Assembly: GCF_040807025.1 (NCBI RefSeq)
Contig: NC_090981.1
Location: forward strand, 42,015,817 to 42,079,816
DNA length: 64,000 nt
From: Struthio camelus
Taxonomy: Eukaryota; Chordata; Aves; Struthioniformes; Struthionidae
Direction: 5' to 3'
Shown: positions 11,681 to 26,300 of the stretch, one piece after another
How the letters are laid out: each line of letters opens with the position of its first letter
Numbering within the stretch: the stretch's first letter is position 1
The notes under the pieces: generated by a model
What the model was told of the DNA's origin: nothing
The model's input: the letters and a program-made list of their open reading frames with translations, nothing else
Database searches by the model: none
Program-made: the position numbers and the translations under genes

Positions 11681-14171
11681 AGATGCCAGGCACATGTAGG
11701 TTGAGTCCACTTGAAAACAGGGGGCCAACATGGTCCAGGTTTGAGCTTTTAGAGCACTCCAGTATTTTGGCTTAGAATGAATTTTATTTTTCTCAGGGAC
11801 TGCTGGACCACTTTATGTTGTCCCACATATCTAGACTACGCAGTAGGACTGAGACTTACTAGTGCCTTACTCCACCTCTGTCAGGGCTATGGATTATAAG
11901 TAAGTCCATATGTGACTGTTTGCTTATTACTACAGTCAAGGGGTTAACAGAGGTGCTGCTTGAATCTCAGACTTGAACATCAGGCCTTTTTCTGTAAGCC
12001 ATGGTTTCCTTTCGCCTTACTCAGTGTTGTTACAGAAGGAACCACGTATACCCACTCTGCTCATTACAGCCTCAAAATCAGAAGGATGAACATAGATGAC
12101 TATTCAGGGAGACACAAATCCAAAGAGAGTTCTGAAAAGCAGAAGCCTGACATTGAACCTGAATTCAGAGATGCCTGGTTAGAGGGATGGATGGAGACTA
12201 TAGATGAAAAAGTAATCTAAACACAGTATTCTGGGTCTCCTGAAGTTTAAGACTATAGGGATTTAGAAGAACTATAAAAGAAGGAGCTGAAATAGTCGAG
12301 ACAGGAAATGATTCAAGTATGAATAAAAACTTCAGCAGAGCCAGAGCTGAAGCAAGGAAGAAGGCTGGCAATGCTGTAGAGATTGTGAGAGACCAGTTGA
12401 CACACCAGGAAACTGTAGGGGAGGCAGGGGGATGAGGAAATCAATTCAGTCACAAGAATGACTTCAAGATTTCTGGCCTCCACTACTGCAGAAGTTAATT
12501 AGGCAAATTATTGCATTAATAGTGACCTTCTGGCAAAGTTTAAAAAAGACTTCATAGCTGTCAAGACAGCATCCCTGCAGGTTTTTTCTCCTCGTCAATA
12601 AAAATTATTAAGAGAAAGGGGGATGCACGGGAAAAACTGCACTGGTATTCTGGTACTGACATCTGTAAAGCCTACCCTCAGTGCGCTTGCTTTGAAATAG
12701 CCTATAACACATATTTGGAAATACACAGGCAGAAGATGTTATTTGTTTGTGGGGACATTGCAGAGTCAAAAACAACAACTAAAGAAGCTGCAAGAAAGAC
12801 TTGGCATTGAGAACTCTCTTACAGCTAATGATCATGGAAGAGGACATGAAACAGAAGGATCACAGCAAATGCAGAAGATGGTTGGAACATACCATGTAGC
12901 CAGAGCTTAGTGGGCTCAACAGAAATGGGAATGCTAAATGGAAGACAAAGTCACGGTGCCTTTCCTACAAAAGCAAGGACGATTCAGGCCGAAAATAGTA
13001 AAAAGCTTAAATGAAGAAAAGGTGCAAAGAGGCTTAACATGAAAATAGCTCAGTTACATATTTTTCCAGTCTGCTTGGGAAACAACAATGACAACAGCAA
13101 GGTGGACAGAATTCAGTGGAATCCCTTCTCCACCCAGTACATGTTAAATTCACCTTACTTGAAAATGCCAGGCAAGACTAAAAACAGAGACTGTGCAGGT
13201 GGCTTCTATGCCAAAGCTGTTATCTTGATGAAAAAATGTGAAAGGCTGAAGAATAAACATAAAAGAATAATTATTTCATAGACCTGTAAATGTAACAGAA
13301 CATAGTCCTAGAGAAGAAATAAACAACTCTTAGATCAAAGGATTCATAGATCACCTTCACCGGAGGAATAAGCAGAAATTTATTAGTCCGCTTTTTCCTC
13401 TTTTTTTTTTTGAAGCCAGCACACAATAAGTATACAGCTTAATGTCAACTTAAATTATACCTACAGTTTTCTGACAGATTCATTTGCTTTTTCAGGTTTA
13501 TGTCTTACACACTGACAGTTTCTAATCAATAGGACACAATTCCCTTTGAGAGTTATTAAAATATACCTTGCATTTAAATGCAATAAAAAGCATGACTGAA
13601 CATGCCTCTGTTCCTCATAACACATAAATACCACATCTGGTCCATAAAAAACATGCATTATACAGAGGTTGTATGAATGCCAGATACATATTATTACATG
13701 GAACTGTTTTATCCATCTAGTCTAATTTCCAGATGTTTTATTACTTGTAGACAAGAGTATTGTCAAAACTGTTGCTAGAAGTCCATTTATTTCAAGAGGG
13801 CAAGGGATAGGGATAGCAAGTTAAGCTACAGGAAATGTCTGCCACACAGTTAATAGTAAGTCATGTGACTGAATCATCAATGCTATCATGTTGAAAGAGA
13901 CGCACTTAAAAATTCAATATCAGACTAAAATTTCAGGAGACCGCATTTTAAATATACGCTTATTCTTCCAGCAGTAAATGACTCACAATTGCAGGTAATA
14001 TTTACAAAAAACAGATCAAGCAACTAATGGAAATGAAATGGAAACCATTAGTACAAAAGGTACTGGTAACTATAATCAGTTCCAAAAACTTACTGAGCAG
14101 CTGGCTAAAGATTCAGATATTGAAAACTAATCCCCTTTAATTCCCCCAATTTTGAATTGGGTTGTGCTCTT

Positions 14172-14185
14172 CCCCCCCCCCCCCC
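14172..14185. repeat. Poly-C run (C14)
   Basis: Fourteen consecutive C residues follow TTGTGCTCTT. It is a mononucleotide tract and probably length-polymorphic. Confidence 0.95.
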
Positions 14186-14986
14186 ACCAAGTCTTTTCTC
14201 AATCTTTTCTCTGCAAGGAACAGAAATGTGTTTTCAAACATTATTTGAAATGAAATTGACAGTTCTGAAGGAACCACATGCCATATGAAGAGCTTGTTTG
14301 GATCAGCGACAGGAGGTTTCTAATGAATGCAATAGCAAGATCTAGGAGTGCTGTGTGAAAAAAGGCACAGTATTAAGTAGAGGAGGGGATGAAAAGGCAC
14401 ATGGTAGGTGAGTGCACAAAGGAATGGAAAAGCTGCAGGCATGATGCCATAAAAATGGTGCTTCGCCAAAACGTCAACAGACAGGGCTAAGATTTAGGTT
14501 GGGCACAGCAATGTAGAAATGATGAAGCAATTTTAAGAATGGCATTAGAAAGCAGACACTAATATAAGTGTCAGACAATAACCACTAGTTTTCCTAGTGA
14601 TTTAAGTACGTTTGATTAAACAAAGGATTTGGTTAAGTGAAGCACATGCTATACAGAGATCTGAAAACTATCAAACGAATATACACAGATATTTAGAGTA
14701 TCAGTGTGACATTTCTGATTTTGCTACAAAAAAAACTTAAGACAACTATACTAAATTTACTTCGTGATCCTATTCAAAATGGCACCACTAGTTAATCTTG
14801 TAACTTCAGTTTCTAAGAAGTAACAGTAACCTCTGGCTCTTTTCTGCCATGCAGCATTTCCTATATAGTCACTGGAAATCAGAAGCTCCTCTCCTCAATT
14901 CATTGTGGGTCCTGATTCAAATTACATACTACCCCTCACACGATAGCTTCCTTTTTCACAAAACTCTGAGCAGGAGCACAGCCATT

Positions 14987-15004
14987 AAAAAAAAAAAAAA
15001 AAAA
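14987..15004. repeat. Poly-A run (A18)
   Basis: Eighteen consecutive A residues follow GCCATT. I see no retrogene or SINE body upstream of it, so it is treated as a plain mononucleotide tract. Confidence 0.9.
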
Positions 15005-17607
15005 CTCGATGCTAACATAGAAGGAGATATTCCTAACCGTGACCCAGAGAAACCTGGAGGCTACAGTCGGGAATTCTAAGGTACTCCTCTCAGTTGTATG
15101 ATTCCTTTCACTACCTCTCTTCAGATTTACTGAACGTCAATGTTAAAAACAGGTTTACACTATGCCTCCTAAAAACTTAGAAAACATTTCCAAATTGTTT
15201 ATCGAAATAGATTATAGCTGGGATCTTAACATTAATTTCAGACCTATGAATACCATGACCTCATTGCTTGTATTTGTCTAAAACCCAACACTGACTCTGA
15301 ACATGCGCTGGACTCATGATTTCACGACTGGACTCAAAAATGGGAAAACATTTAACATCCTGTCCATGAGAAATATGACAGTTAGTCCACGTAGATCTCC
15401 AGAGATCAGTTCAGGATGATCAGCAATAACATACGCTACTCCTCAGGTTAAAGCTCATCCTACCGCAGGCGCTAGCCCTCTTTTCTAAGGGAAGCCCCAG
15501 AGAATGCATTATTTGACCAGCATTTTAGCAGGCCTCAGGTTTAGTGTACAGTCAACACAAGACCATGACATCTAGAATTACAGAATGCAAGTCACTTAGC
15601 ACAGGCCTGATCACTCTTGCATGATTTTTCTCTATCTCTTTCCAACTCTTTGTTCTTTAATAGTAAATGGAAAGCAATCTGGGCAGAGAGCATGTCTGAT
15701 TCTGCTTATACGACGGATTGCTCAGTGGGGACAGGGCAGGTAGGAATATCTCGTGTACAAACACCAAGAAGAGACACTGCACTGTTTCTGTGCTGTAAAC
15801 TTAAGTGAATTGTTCCTTTTTTGGATCCTACAAAAAAGAACTGGTTAAATTCATCTGGAGACTCTTGTGGCTCCTGCTCAGAGCAAAAGCAACAATTCAG
15901 CCTATGCTGCTGAATATTCTGTCACCTCTAGGGATCAAATCTGTCACTTAGAATATGTCTGTACAGTATCTAATAGAGAGGAATTAAACTTGACTGTGAC
16001 TACAGCAATATTGGCATGTAATGTAAGAATTCAAAACAAGCATCTTGTTACAAACATTACAGACTTACACCTTTATGCTCAAAATGGATTTTTCTTCCCA
16101 AAGTAAAAAAACATAAGGACTATAGATACTAACAGTAGTGTTTATGTTAGGAGGTCTCCAAATACTTTGCAAAAGAGACACAGCTTTTCAGTTATGATGT
16201 GCTAGCCAAAGACATACTAACCAAGTCACAGAGACGGAACAACCCCAAGCTAAAGCAGAACAGCTGCAAATGACATAGCAGGTAAAACTGGCCTCATCCT
16301 CACAGTCTTTACATTAATGCATTCACCTGTGTCCCACTATCAATTTTTATTGAAAACATCTGCAAGCTCTCACTGCAAAACTCTATTGTTTTTAATAACA
16401 CTTTTCATTCTCTTGGACAAAATAGTATCCTCAAAGTTTGCCCCTCCGGGGATTTTTCAACATATTGTTACCCATATTACTGTCTAAAACACAGGGTTAT
16501 TCCTTTTGCAGTTCTCATGAAAACCCAGGAAAAAAGGATACAAATTGATTTTTCTGGACTAGAAGATGTGTCTGCTTTGAATATACTCTGGGTCCTGTTT
16601 GCATATATGCTGTAATCCTAACACATGTTCTTATTTCATTTTATAAGGACCAGTGGAAGAGTTTGTATCCACTGGTTTCTTTACTGCTCCATAAAGCATG
16701 CCTCTTCTGTAATCAAAGTTTCTGATAAAAATGAAATGAGCCTAAGGAGCCTAATTCCTACCTCCTTCCTCCATATCCCCCCCATTCACTCCATTCTGCA
16801 TTAAGGAGTCTGTATTTGACATTGCTGAACAAGGGTTTTGATTATTTTCTTCGTAACAGACTATGCTGCATGCAGTCATTTCTGCTTTTTCGGATCACAG
16901 TCCTGTTTTAAAGTAACAGAGAATCAATAACAATTTGCCAGCACTAAACAAGATCTAGTTCAGCAAAGCACTAGAACGCATTAGTTGTGGGCAACGCTTT
17001 CTGAGACTTTGGACATACAAATACCAAATAGGTATCACAACACAAGCAAGTGTCACAAATAACATGTTTTGAGAGCATCTCTGCCTTTTACCTTTTGCTA
17101 ACCCCTTTCTTGTTAGGTGATCTGACTGCTCGGGAGCCAGGACTTGACTCATGGGACTTTACCTCATTGAAAAGCCTGGAGCATAGAGTGACACAAGACA
17201 CTGTCTTTTGATCTCCCCTCCCCCTACAATATCTACTTCCCTTCCAGGACCACATGAACATAGCCATAGCTCTGTGCTGTTGCCATGTCAGCCCTTTTCA
17301 CACCCTACCTGCCCCGGCGCACTGAGACACAGTCAAAATAGAGCTGCAGGATCTCTCTGTCCAGCTGTGGGAGCAGGCTTGGGTGCAGGGCAGAAGGAAG
17401 AGACAAAGCATGGCAAGGTAGCATAGAGCAGCTGGACCTAGTGAAGGGTATCAGAGCAGGACAGAAGACAGTATCATTACAGTACTGTGCCTAACAACTT
17501 TGATATCACATACATTTGCCTCTTTCATCAGTATATATATTTAATTTAACTACAGTGTATTACATAGATCTACTCTAGCTGGTGCTCAGTAACAGCAGCA
17601 TTTGTTA

Positions 17608-17970
17608 TAGAGCATTGGCAGGAAGGCACTTCTGGAGGTCTCTAGTCCTCTCCTCTGCTCAGAGTATACTCAGATCAACACCAAATCAGGGGTCAGCCAT
17701 GGTTTTGTCTAGCCAAGCCTTGAAACCTCCGTCAATGGAGATACTATGGCCTCTCTAGATAACTTGTTCCAGGGCTGTGCAAAAGAAGTTATCAGCCTGT
17801 ACTGATGCACAGGGTTATTCCACTCCAGGCACACTTCTCATTGCAGATTTGTTAGTTCAGTCCTTAAGTTTCTCAAAGTCCCTCTGACCTGAAGCTCTAC
17901 CTTTATGCTTGTCAGCCACTCCCCTAATTTAGTATTGTCCACAAACTGGACAATACTCACAAGAGACCGT
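17608..17970 (-). mobile_element. Old CR1 LINE remnant
   Basis: The + strand reads TCTGGAGGTCTCTAGTCC near 17632, then AGCCAAGCCTTGAAACCTCC near 17711, and AGCCACTCCCCTAATTTAGT near 17914. These are degenerate versions of the CR1 3' UTR, the C-terminal region and the codons around the RT active-site box, all on the - strand. The copy is old and full of stops. Its boundaries are approximate. Confidence 0.62.
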
Positions 17971-18488
17971 ATCTGCTGCACATGCCTGCATAACCCTCCC
18001 TAGAGAACTGGGACTCCACTTGAAACCTGTGGGGGAGGGGGGTGGTGTGTGTGGTGTGTGTTCACTGGGGACATAAAATACAGTAATTTAGGAGAAAGAT
18101 CAAAACTTTTCTAAGGCCTTGGCAATTGAATTCAAGCTTTACATTTACAAGCTTAACATTTTCAGTAATACAGAAGAGGGAGACCGAAACAAAGCAAGGC
18201 CCAGCCAAAGCCTGAGAAAAAGTTTTGTTTCTTTCCTCTGTAAATGTAGCTGTTTTATCCTTTTTGCTATGGGAAAATTCTTTTAATGTCCTTACACTTA
18301 CAGAGTATGGGCTTACTCCAACATGTTGAATTTCGCTCCATCTCAGAAGCTGCAACAATTACACAATTAACTAGTATCCAGCCATCTGTAATTAGTAAGT
18401 CTGAGTGTTGCTTCTCATAATACAAGTAATCATGAACTAGGCATCTGATCTGAATGGATATCTGCACACTGAAAAATGCAGTAATATT

Positions 18489-18532
18489 TGTTTATTTTGC
18501 CATATACATGTGTTTATTTTGCCATATACACA
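18489..18532. repeat. 22-bp direct tandem duplication
   Basis: The word TGTTTATTTTGCCATATACA occurs at 18489 and again at 18511, giving two adjacent copies with a 22-bp period. A simple local duplication. Confidence 0.9.
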
Positions 18533-21500
18533 CACAGCAAAGAGGAACTCCACAACGAAACCATGCACACAGAACCCAGGAGCAGTTCCTAGTCAGCTAG
18601 CAAAAGATGCAAACAAGACTAATTGCTATTTTCATCACACTGTAGACCCACTTTCAGGCTATGGTTCTCAGGAATGAGTGCCCAGCACTGATTTAGTGAG
18701 AGCACAGCGCCACCTGCTGCTGAAGACAAGGCTTCAGTAGGGAAGAAAAGTTTTTGCCATCTTTCCCAGTAACAGTGTTACTTCTAATTAAAGCAAACAA
18801 ACAAATAAACAAACAAACGAAGCAAAAAACCCTCTCTGTACAGACCTCATCCTCTTTAATTATTAAAGCATTCTTCCAACATATATAACTTGCAAGTGCT
18901 CTATGCTTCGGATGCCATGTGGAAACTGCTAAGCAAATTTCTGGGCCATTTCAGCTATTCTATCACGTTCATATTCAATGCTGACAAGGCACTTCCCTAG
19001 AAAACATCTTAGAGCTTGCATGCACAGACGTTTTAGTGTAGCACATATCAAGTGATTTAGAAGGATCTGTGTCCACAATACATAATTTCTTACAATGATG
19101 TAACACATAAGTGAATGACACACTCTAACCAGGATAAATTTATCTTCAAAGCAATAAATAGCGGTTACGTTTGTGTGGTTGTGCCTTTGCTTTGTAATAC
19201 ATTAGCAGTTGACCAGGTGCTTTCCTGTGGTGCATCTCTGCCTGATTCGTCACTCTGCTTAGGTGGATGTGCTCTACTATCTTGAGCTCTTGGAAGCCAG
19301 GTGTCACCTTTTTGGCTAACTGCTGCTGTCACCCAGGTTTTGTCCATTTCCATGCTCACAGCCCAGGAGAGAGTACATCTAAGCAGCAAACTCAGCACCT
19401 GACCTATGCGCTGTGCTGCTTGTCATGTTGTCAGCCAGAGCTGTGCTGGGACTCTGGAGTCCATCTCCCCCAGGAAACAGCAAAGAGGCAGGATGCCCTG
19501 AATGCAAAACATCAGACCACTTTTGAGGAAATTACTGTCTTGCGCTGCTATCAAAGCTATCTTGCATGGACTAGTGGTCTTCTCTGAGTCTCCTCTCCTC
19601 ATCTGAGTTGCACTCTCTCTCTACCTATACAAATAGGCTCTTACATGATTAGAAGTCTTGCACTAGAAGACCTTTTAATACCTCAGAGCTCCATGATTGA
19701 GGGAACGTATATGGAGGAAGTCAGGAGCTAGTTACAGAAAGAGGTATGAGGCTGGAGGCTGTAGTACAGAATTGTGAAGGAGCTTGCCCAGAAGACAGTT
19801 ATGGAGAACAACTGAAGCTATTTTTAAGAAGAACTTTGTTTAGTAGGCGGCCAGAATTGCTTGAATGTTTGGGCTGGAGTAGTAAAAGACCTGGGCATCT
19901 CTAGAGACAGGGTCCTAGAGAGGTAAGAAATTCTCCTTCTGCTTGAATAGTCCTTATTCCTCTGTGTTCAAAATGGCAACCTGTTTGCTGATTGCCCTTT
20001 ACAATCCAGCACAGCCCTACCCTATCCTGACCTGCCAAACTGTGTGAGTGGTGATGGACTGTCATCTGAGAGAGCAGCAGGAAACGATCAGGCATACATC
20101 ACTGCTGAGTAACAGTCTACACAAGATCTCTGACTTGGTTCTGCCTTCTTTACCCTCTAATATCGCACTATGAATGATCACTGGAAACCAAAGGACCAGG
20201 GCTAATGAAACTACACACATTGGAGCAATCTATCTGGGAGCAGCAATTCTCCACCAGAACAGTAGAACAGCAGACTCCATCAGTCTGGAGTTCCCAAACC
20301 TGGAATTAGTGCCATTCCAAACCTCAGGATTCCCAGACAGTTGTGAAGCAAAAAGGGAAGGTCAAGAAAAGACCATGAGGTGTTTTATAGTCAGCCAAAA
20401 GCCCAGCAAACTAAAATGTTCCTGCATCTGGTAATGCTCTTTTTCCCAACATCTGTCTTTCACACCTTCTAGGGACTTAAATACTCCAGCCACAGACTTG
20501 ACTCAGTACCAGAACTCTCTTCAGATTTTCTTGTATTCAAACACAGCAAACACTGAAACACTAATCTGTCTGTAAAACATAGCAAGGCCAGCTGCCTAAA
20601 CCACAATTCCCTTTATAAAACAACATACATATATTACATATGCTGTGTCAACAATTTGCTTTATAGCTGGTTCACATACTTACATACACTAATCATGCTT
20701 CTGGCATATGCATCCATTCACAAACTGTCCTCGCTATTGTTGAAGCTGTTTTGGCCTGTGAGTTTTCTTCAAGTTACATCGGTTAAGCATCCTGTTTTGG
20801 TTAGTTCTCACTCCTAATCACTCCGTCAACATCAGTACTAGTGTTCTCAGTGTGTAGCTTACACACAGCTCCTATATAATCTTCCATTTTGAGATTGTTC
20901 CCAGCCAATAAACATACTTGAAGTCAGCCAGGCCTAAGCCCCATAGCTCATGCACTCTGATCGCACAGGATTTCCAGGCTTTTGGAGGTTTCCAGCCTTT
21001 TAGATCTAACAGATGCTTGGACACCCCCGATCTTAAAATGTCCTTAAAATCAATCTATACAAAGCTTCCAGGAGAAAACAGAAGATAAGTCCAGTGAAAC
21101 CTGGACATATGATTGCCATGCAGAAGATTGTCTGAAAGCTAGGTGAGGAATTTACAGTGCAGCAAGTGACTCCATGCTAAAAGTTTATTCCATTTTCAAA
21201 TTGCAGAAACTTTACAGCGTACTCCAAGTACTCCCTGCAGGGAGTTAATGCAAGCAGCTCCTTGTACTATGAAATTATGATCCTACCTTACTCCGCCACA
21301 ACATTTCATCACAGGCAAGCCCTTCAGCTGACGTTTCAAGACAGGGTAGCTATTAGACATAAAGGTGCTATCCTTTGCAGACAAGCCCTAATAACTAACT
21401 CATGTAGCGGAACAGTTGAATGGCTTACAACCACTGAAAATATTTACTCAGAATTCAGGTCAACTCAGCGTTAGTTTAGAAATTTAGCTTAGCTTGGAAA

Positions 21501-22062
21501 TACGACAAATTAAATATCCCCTGATTTCCAAATAATGGAAAAGTCACACTTCCTGCTAATTTTAATAATTTCTTTCAAAAATCAATGGACAGGCCTTTAA
21601 CATACCCTAAAAATGTCTTCAAGAGACACCAATGTGCAATTGCCAATATGTAGTCAATTCACACCCTAGTTTATCAGGCCGTAAATTCCTCCTATGTTGA
21701 CCAGACCACAGTGGCCACAAAACATTACTCAGTGATAATAATAAGGAGGCAGATAAGAAATAGTGACTTACTTCTCAAGTAAGAAGGGGATTGAACTGCA
21801 GACACCATAAGGTAAATCCCTTTACACACTTGGAAATACCAGTGAGAGGAGACTAGGCACTTTGGAGTGACTGCTACAGCCACAGAAGAACTGGAAGCAC
21901 TGAGAGCCAGATTCAGGTGTTGCAAACACCTTTACCACTTTCTCCCATAAAAGATATTTCTGTCTAGCATTATCCTGCCATTATGGTTAGCAAGATGAAC
22001 CTTTAATATTCCTTAAAGTTTGAATCTCTTTTTCTTTTTTAACATAGAGTGTGTGTGGAGGC

Positions 22063-22075
22063 GGGGGGGGGGGGG
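22063..22075. repeat. Poly-G run (G13)
   Basis: Thirteen consecutive G residues lie in a GTGTGTGGAGGC context. A mononucleotide tract that is probably unstable in length. Confidence 0.93.
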
Positions 22076-25000
22076 AATGGTGATGATCTGTACAGTTCTG
22101 CTGCAGAAGTCAAGCCTAGCTACCTTCATGCCATTTATGTCATATTTTATTTTTTATTTCATCAATCTTTTCCTTTTTTTGGACTTCCCAGAAGAAGGAG
22201 TTATATTCTAACTCTAACACTTAATTTTTACCTTAGATAATTCAAAAGTCGTCTCTGATGGAAAAGGGGATGCAAGTTCCTTAAACCAATAGTGATTTTT
22301 CTTTGCAGTTTTTTAAATTTCCGCAGAAACAAAGTAGTACTTCTAGCACTCTTTTAGTAGACACGTATAAACTGTAATATTATCTAAGACTTTACAGGCA
22401 TAGATTACAGGCACACTACCTGTTCTAAACAGGTTACAATCCAAACAAAAATCAATAAAGAGAAGCCTTTGAACAATAATCAAAATGCGCACCTCTCAGA
22501 AGCACAACATGAAACAGGTTAAGAATAAAGAGGTCTTATGATAGCTTTCCACATCCTGGACTTTGAGCTGATATTGGAGCTAAGCAATTTTTGAGGAACA
22601 TCCTCACTGCTTCCCCAGACTGCCCTATGAATTAGAGACAAAGTCAGGAATTCTTCACAGATACTTCAACAACAGCATTTGCTAATAGTAGTACTCTCTG
22701 GAAGCATACCATCTCTATTATCATTAAAGATGGTCTTGACTATCACTTGAACAGCTCCAATATATCTGTCTACCTACCTATTTTAAAAAGAAAACAAACA
22801 AAAGAGAATAATTCTCTCCCCAATTAATTGTGCTATTTCTTCAGTCAACTATAACGAGTACCTAAAATAAGATGCATCTCTTACCTGAAATTTACTCCCA
22901 TTGTCAAAGTCCCCCTGCACGAATGATGTTGAAATGTCTCAGATGAGGTGTTCTCTCCATCACTATTCCCAATTGTTATGGCCCGATTATTTCCACAGAT
23001 AGCAGCAAAAGACTCCTTCCTTCCCAGACTCCTGTTTTATCCGTATTTATTCGCTTTACTGCATCTCATCTTGCCTCTCCTCCACTGCCAGCATCCACAC
23101 ACAGCTCTCTTAAAAAAAAAGCAAGTTAGAAACAACTATTGATTCCACAGAAGACAGAAAATTATTCAAGAACTAAATCTAACTATGCGTATTCTTCAGA
23201 CTAAGGAAATGACTGCAACACAACTTGCCATTTACATTTTCTATTAGTAACTTCCACTAAGGAAGCCCTTATCCCAGATCCCTGCCATAGACTAAGAGGA
23301 AATAATAATACACCACATCAAATACCTTCCACTGATGTCCTTCACTAAGAACATAAGAAAGCACTTGTTCTGCCAGTGTATGCAGATATGTTACCATCAC
23401 TGATAGCAGGGTTTGTGATTGTGCTGCCGAGGAAGCACATAGGGCATACTGCGCGTGTTACAAGTTTGTTTGGGCAGAGGGAAATGGAAGCTCCTTGGGT
23501 AGGCATGAGGTTCCTAAGAGACAAGGTAACAAAAACATGCTGTCCAGCCAGGGAGTCTTCCATTTCCTCACCTTAAATAATGCGTGTGGCTGTTCTCCCT
23601 GTACTCTTTTGAATAAAGGCTTTGTTTGGGGGACTAATTGATCTAAAGGAAACTGATTCACATTGACAACTGATTTATGTCATGCACATCATACTTTCTG
23701 ACTGCTGTGTTACCTTTCTTTAAGGAACCGAAAGCTTCAACTGTTTGTATTTGGGATCCATTTAATCTTCCAGCTCTTTCCCTACCACTGAAGTACAGAG
23801 GAAAAGCACAGGCACTCATCAACTTGTGGCTGTCTAACCTCACACTCCATTTCATCTCTCTGCAGTTTCTTTACTGATGTTAAGTTTCCCCTTAATATAT
23901 CTCCTGAATCCTCTAAACTTATTTTAAGAGCTTGTTATCTTGAATTGCACTACTGTCTTTTCATTTGATTCCTTGTGCACATGCTGAAAACAACTATAGC
24001 CCCAGCTCTGCAGTTTCTTCATAGCCACAGTTTGCTATGCTCAGTGGAAACCCCACTGAACTCAGCAGGCCTCTGAAGAGGCAGTCAGCTGCCATACAAC
24101 GTACTGGAGGACTGCAGCCTGCAGTCAAATACTCTTCAGTTCTACACCTCCCTGCTAAACGTCTCTATTTCTTCTCTGTAAGCCTAAAACCAGTCACTAG
24201 ATGTAGTATAAAACTGGGTTACATTACAGCACTTCAAACAAAATAGCATCTAATAATGCATATGCAAGACCAGATTGCTTATTGTTATTAAAGACACTGC
24301 AGGACTTTTTAGCCAGGTTTCCTCAGGAAATGAGGGTAACGCATTCATGTTTGTCTGCTCCACCTTTCATGCAATAACTTTTACATCCCAGTGGCCAATT
24401 TCAAGCAAAATTGGCATAGAGGTAGCTGCCTCAGAGATATTAAGTTCCTACAAGTTTCATCAGAATAGACAACTGAGTAAAACAAAGGCATATTCATGGC
24501 CTGTTCATGGCCTGTAAACTTACACAAAGAAAGACCGCTCGCTGTCTTTCTTAAATATCAGAAAATCCACCCAGAGAAGAAAACATGCAAAAATTGGCTA
24601 CATTAGTTTTCTGTGCACAGAATAGCTTGTTCTAAGAGTGCCATTAATAAAGACATCTACTTAGCTGGTATAAAACATCCTTGCTCTCCTGAAGCTACAA
24701 CCACAGGAAGTAAAACTAAAAGCAAAACTACAGGCAAAAAAAGCTCAGCACATCTAGAGCAACCAAGCCTTTGGGATGCTCAGGCTGCTTTAACACTTAT
24801 CTGTAACCAGTAGGTCTTGTTTAGGAGATTACTGCCCCCACCAACTTCCAGAGAAGTCATCCTTGCCCTCTATTTCCCAAGCAGAGTTTACTTATCTCTC
24901 CAAAGTAAACATGTGCCAAGAAACACATGCAATAATCCAGATTTTCTAAATATACCTAAGAACACGAACAGAGGCAGGTGACCCAAACAGCTGAGTCAGC

Positions 25001-26300
25001 ACAACTGAGGAGACAGTCGCATGAGACAAAGAGAAGGTATAACAAGCAACTCAAAACCTCTGCCACAACTTGAATAGAAATGTATAGCAATGGCCTTGGA
25101 GACTACCAGAAAAGACCACACTGTCATTTCCATCCACACTCATCTCACTGCATGTTGAGAGAGGACTTACACGCGTTACTACGTGTTGTGTGCGTGCTCA
25201 GTACCGTACAATAAGTAACTGCTTTTTACTTATAATATTGGGAGAGTAAATAACATTCTGCCAAGGATGAACCTCCATCAAACAGCTTAAGAATTCACTC
25301 CAGTTGCACAAATAGGCACAGCAAACCACAAATACAGGATGTTATGTGATTCATTTCCTTACACTGCAGTTTCAGTCTGAAAAGGCCTGGCATAGCCTCA
25401 GCCTTCCCCAATCCTTCTGTTTCTTCGCACTCCGTCGTGCCGTGTGTGCATGTGTGGGTGGGTGTGTGCGTCAGCAGGGAGATAGGTTCCCTGTGTGATC
25501 ACACAAGTTTTATCAAAAGGGAGTGGGAGTGCATGTTTGGGACCGGCGTTGAGGTCACAGCTGTAGCAGTTTGGACCTACCTCCTCTTAAATTCCTATGG
25601 ACCCCACTCTACCATTTTTCACTAAATGGCTTCAACAGTTTCCAAAGGGGGAGTTCTTGACAAATAGTAAGTAGCAGGTTCTTCTCGAAACTTGCAGAGT
25701 GACATAGCCCAAAAGAGGATGACGTCAGAATGAAGTCAGAATTTCCTTTCCACTGGAATTTCCAGCTTTCAAACATTTGATTTTCCATCTGAATACTTCA
25801 TAACAATTTTCAAAAATTTACTCTGGGACCTGTCAAAACACCTAGTTTGCATAGAACTTGTAACACTTCATAGCAAGTCAGACTTTTTGCTTATTCACAT
25901 TAGCAAATAACACAATTTGCAGAGACAGTCTTTTCAAGAGATAAGAAATTCTGTTAAGACTGGAACTATTTTGTTCAAACAAGCGATTGTTTAGATTTTC
26001 CTTGAAAAAGCTGTAATCCAAATCAAGACTTTTCTACACAAAAATTGATCAGAACGATTTCTGACACAGCAATGCTCCGTCAATACTCTTTTGATCAGTT
26101 TTACAAACAGGAGTCAGTGGTACGAGCCGTGACACGAGACGCAGCAAGCTCTTACAGGGCAGCACGCAGCGCAGTAAGGAGCCCAGCTGCCCCCTCGCAG
26201 CACGCCTGACCTTCCCCGCCGCCCTGGGTCCCCGCCAGAGGACGGCCACCGCCACAGCAGCCGTCCTGAGGGACGGCCGCTGCCTCTCTAGAGCGGGGCT

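Larger units (their letters stand above)
11681..17607. other. Intergenic DNA, nothing recognised beyond homopolymers
   Basis: AT-rich intergenic sequence with short spurious frames only. It contains a C14 run at 14172-14185 and an A18 run at 14987-15004. No exon chain, tRNA cloverleaf or repeat family was recognised. Confidence 0.5.
17971..26139. other. Intergenic DNA upstream of the HEXB CpG island
   Basis: No gene is supported. The content includes an AAAC-type microsatellite (about 18795-18825), a 22-bp tandem duplication (18489-18532), a G13 run (22063-22075) and a GT-rich patch at about 25440-25470. Composition moves from AT-rich to GC-rich approaching 26140. Confidence 0.5.

Noticed and set aside
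25437-25625. Short + strand frame of 62 codons before the CpG island
   Set aside because: It is driven by a GT-rich patch, with no motif or splice linkage.
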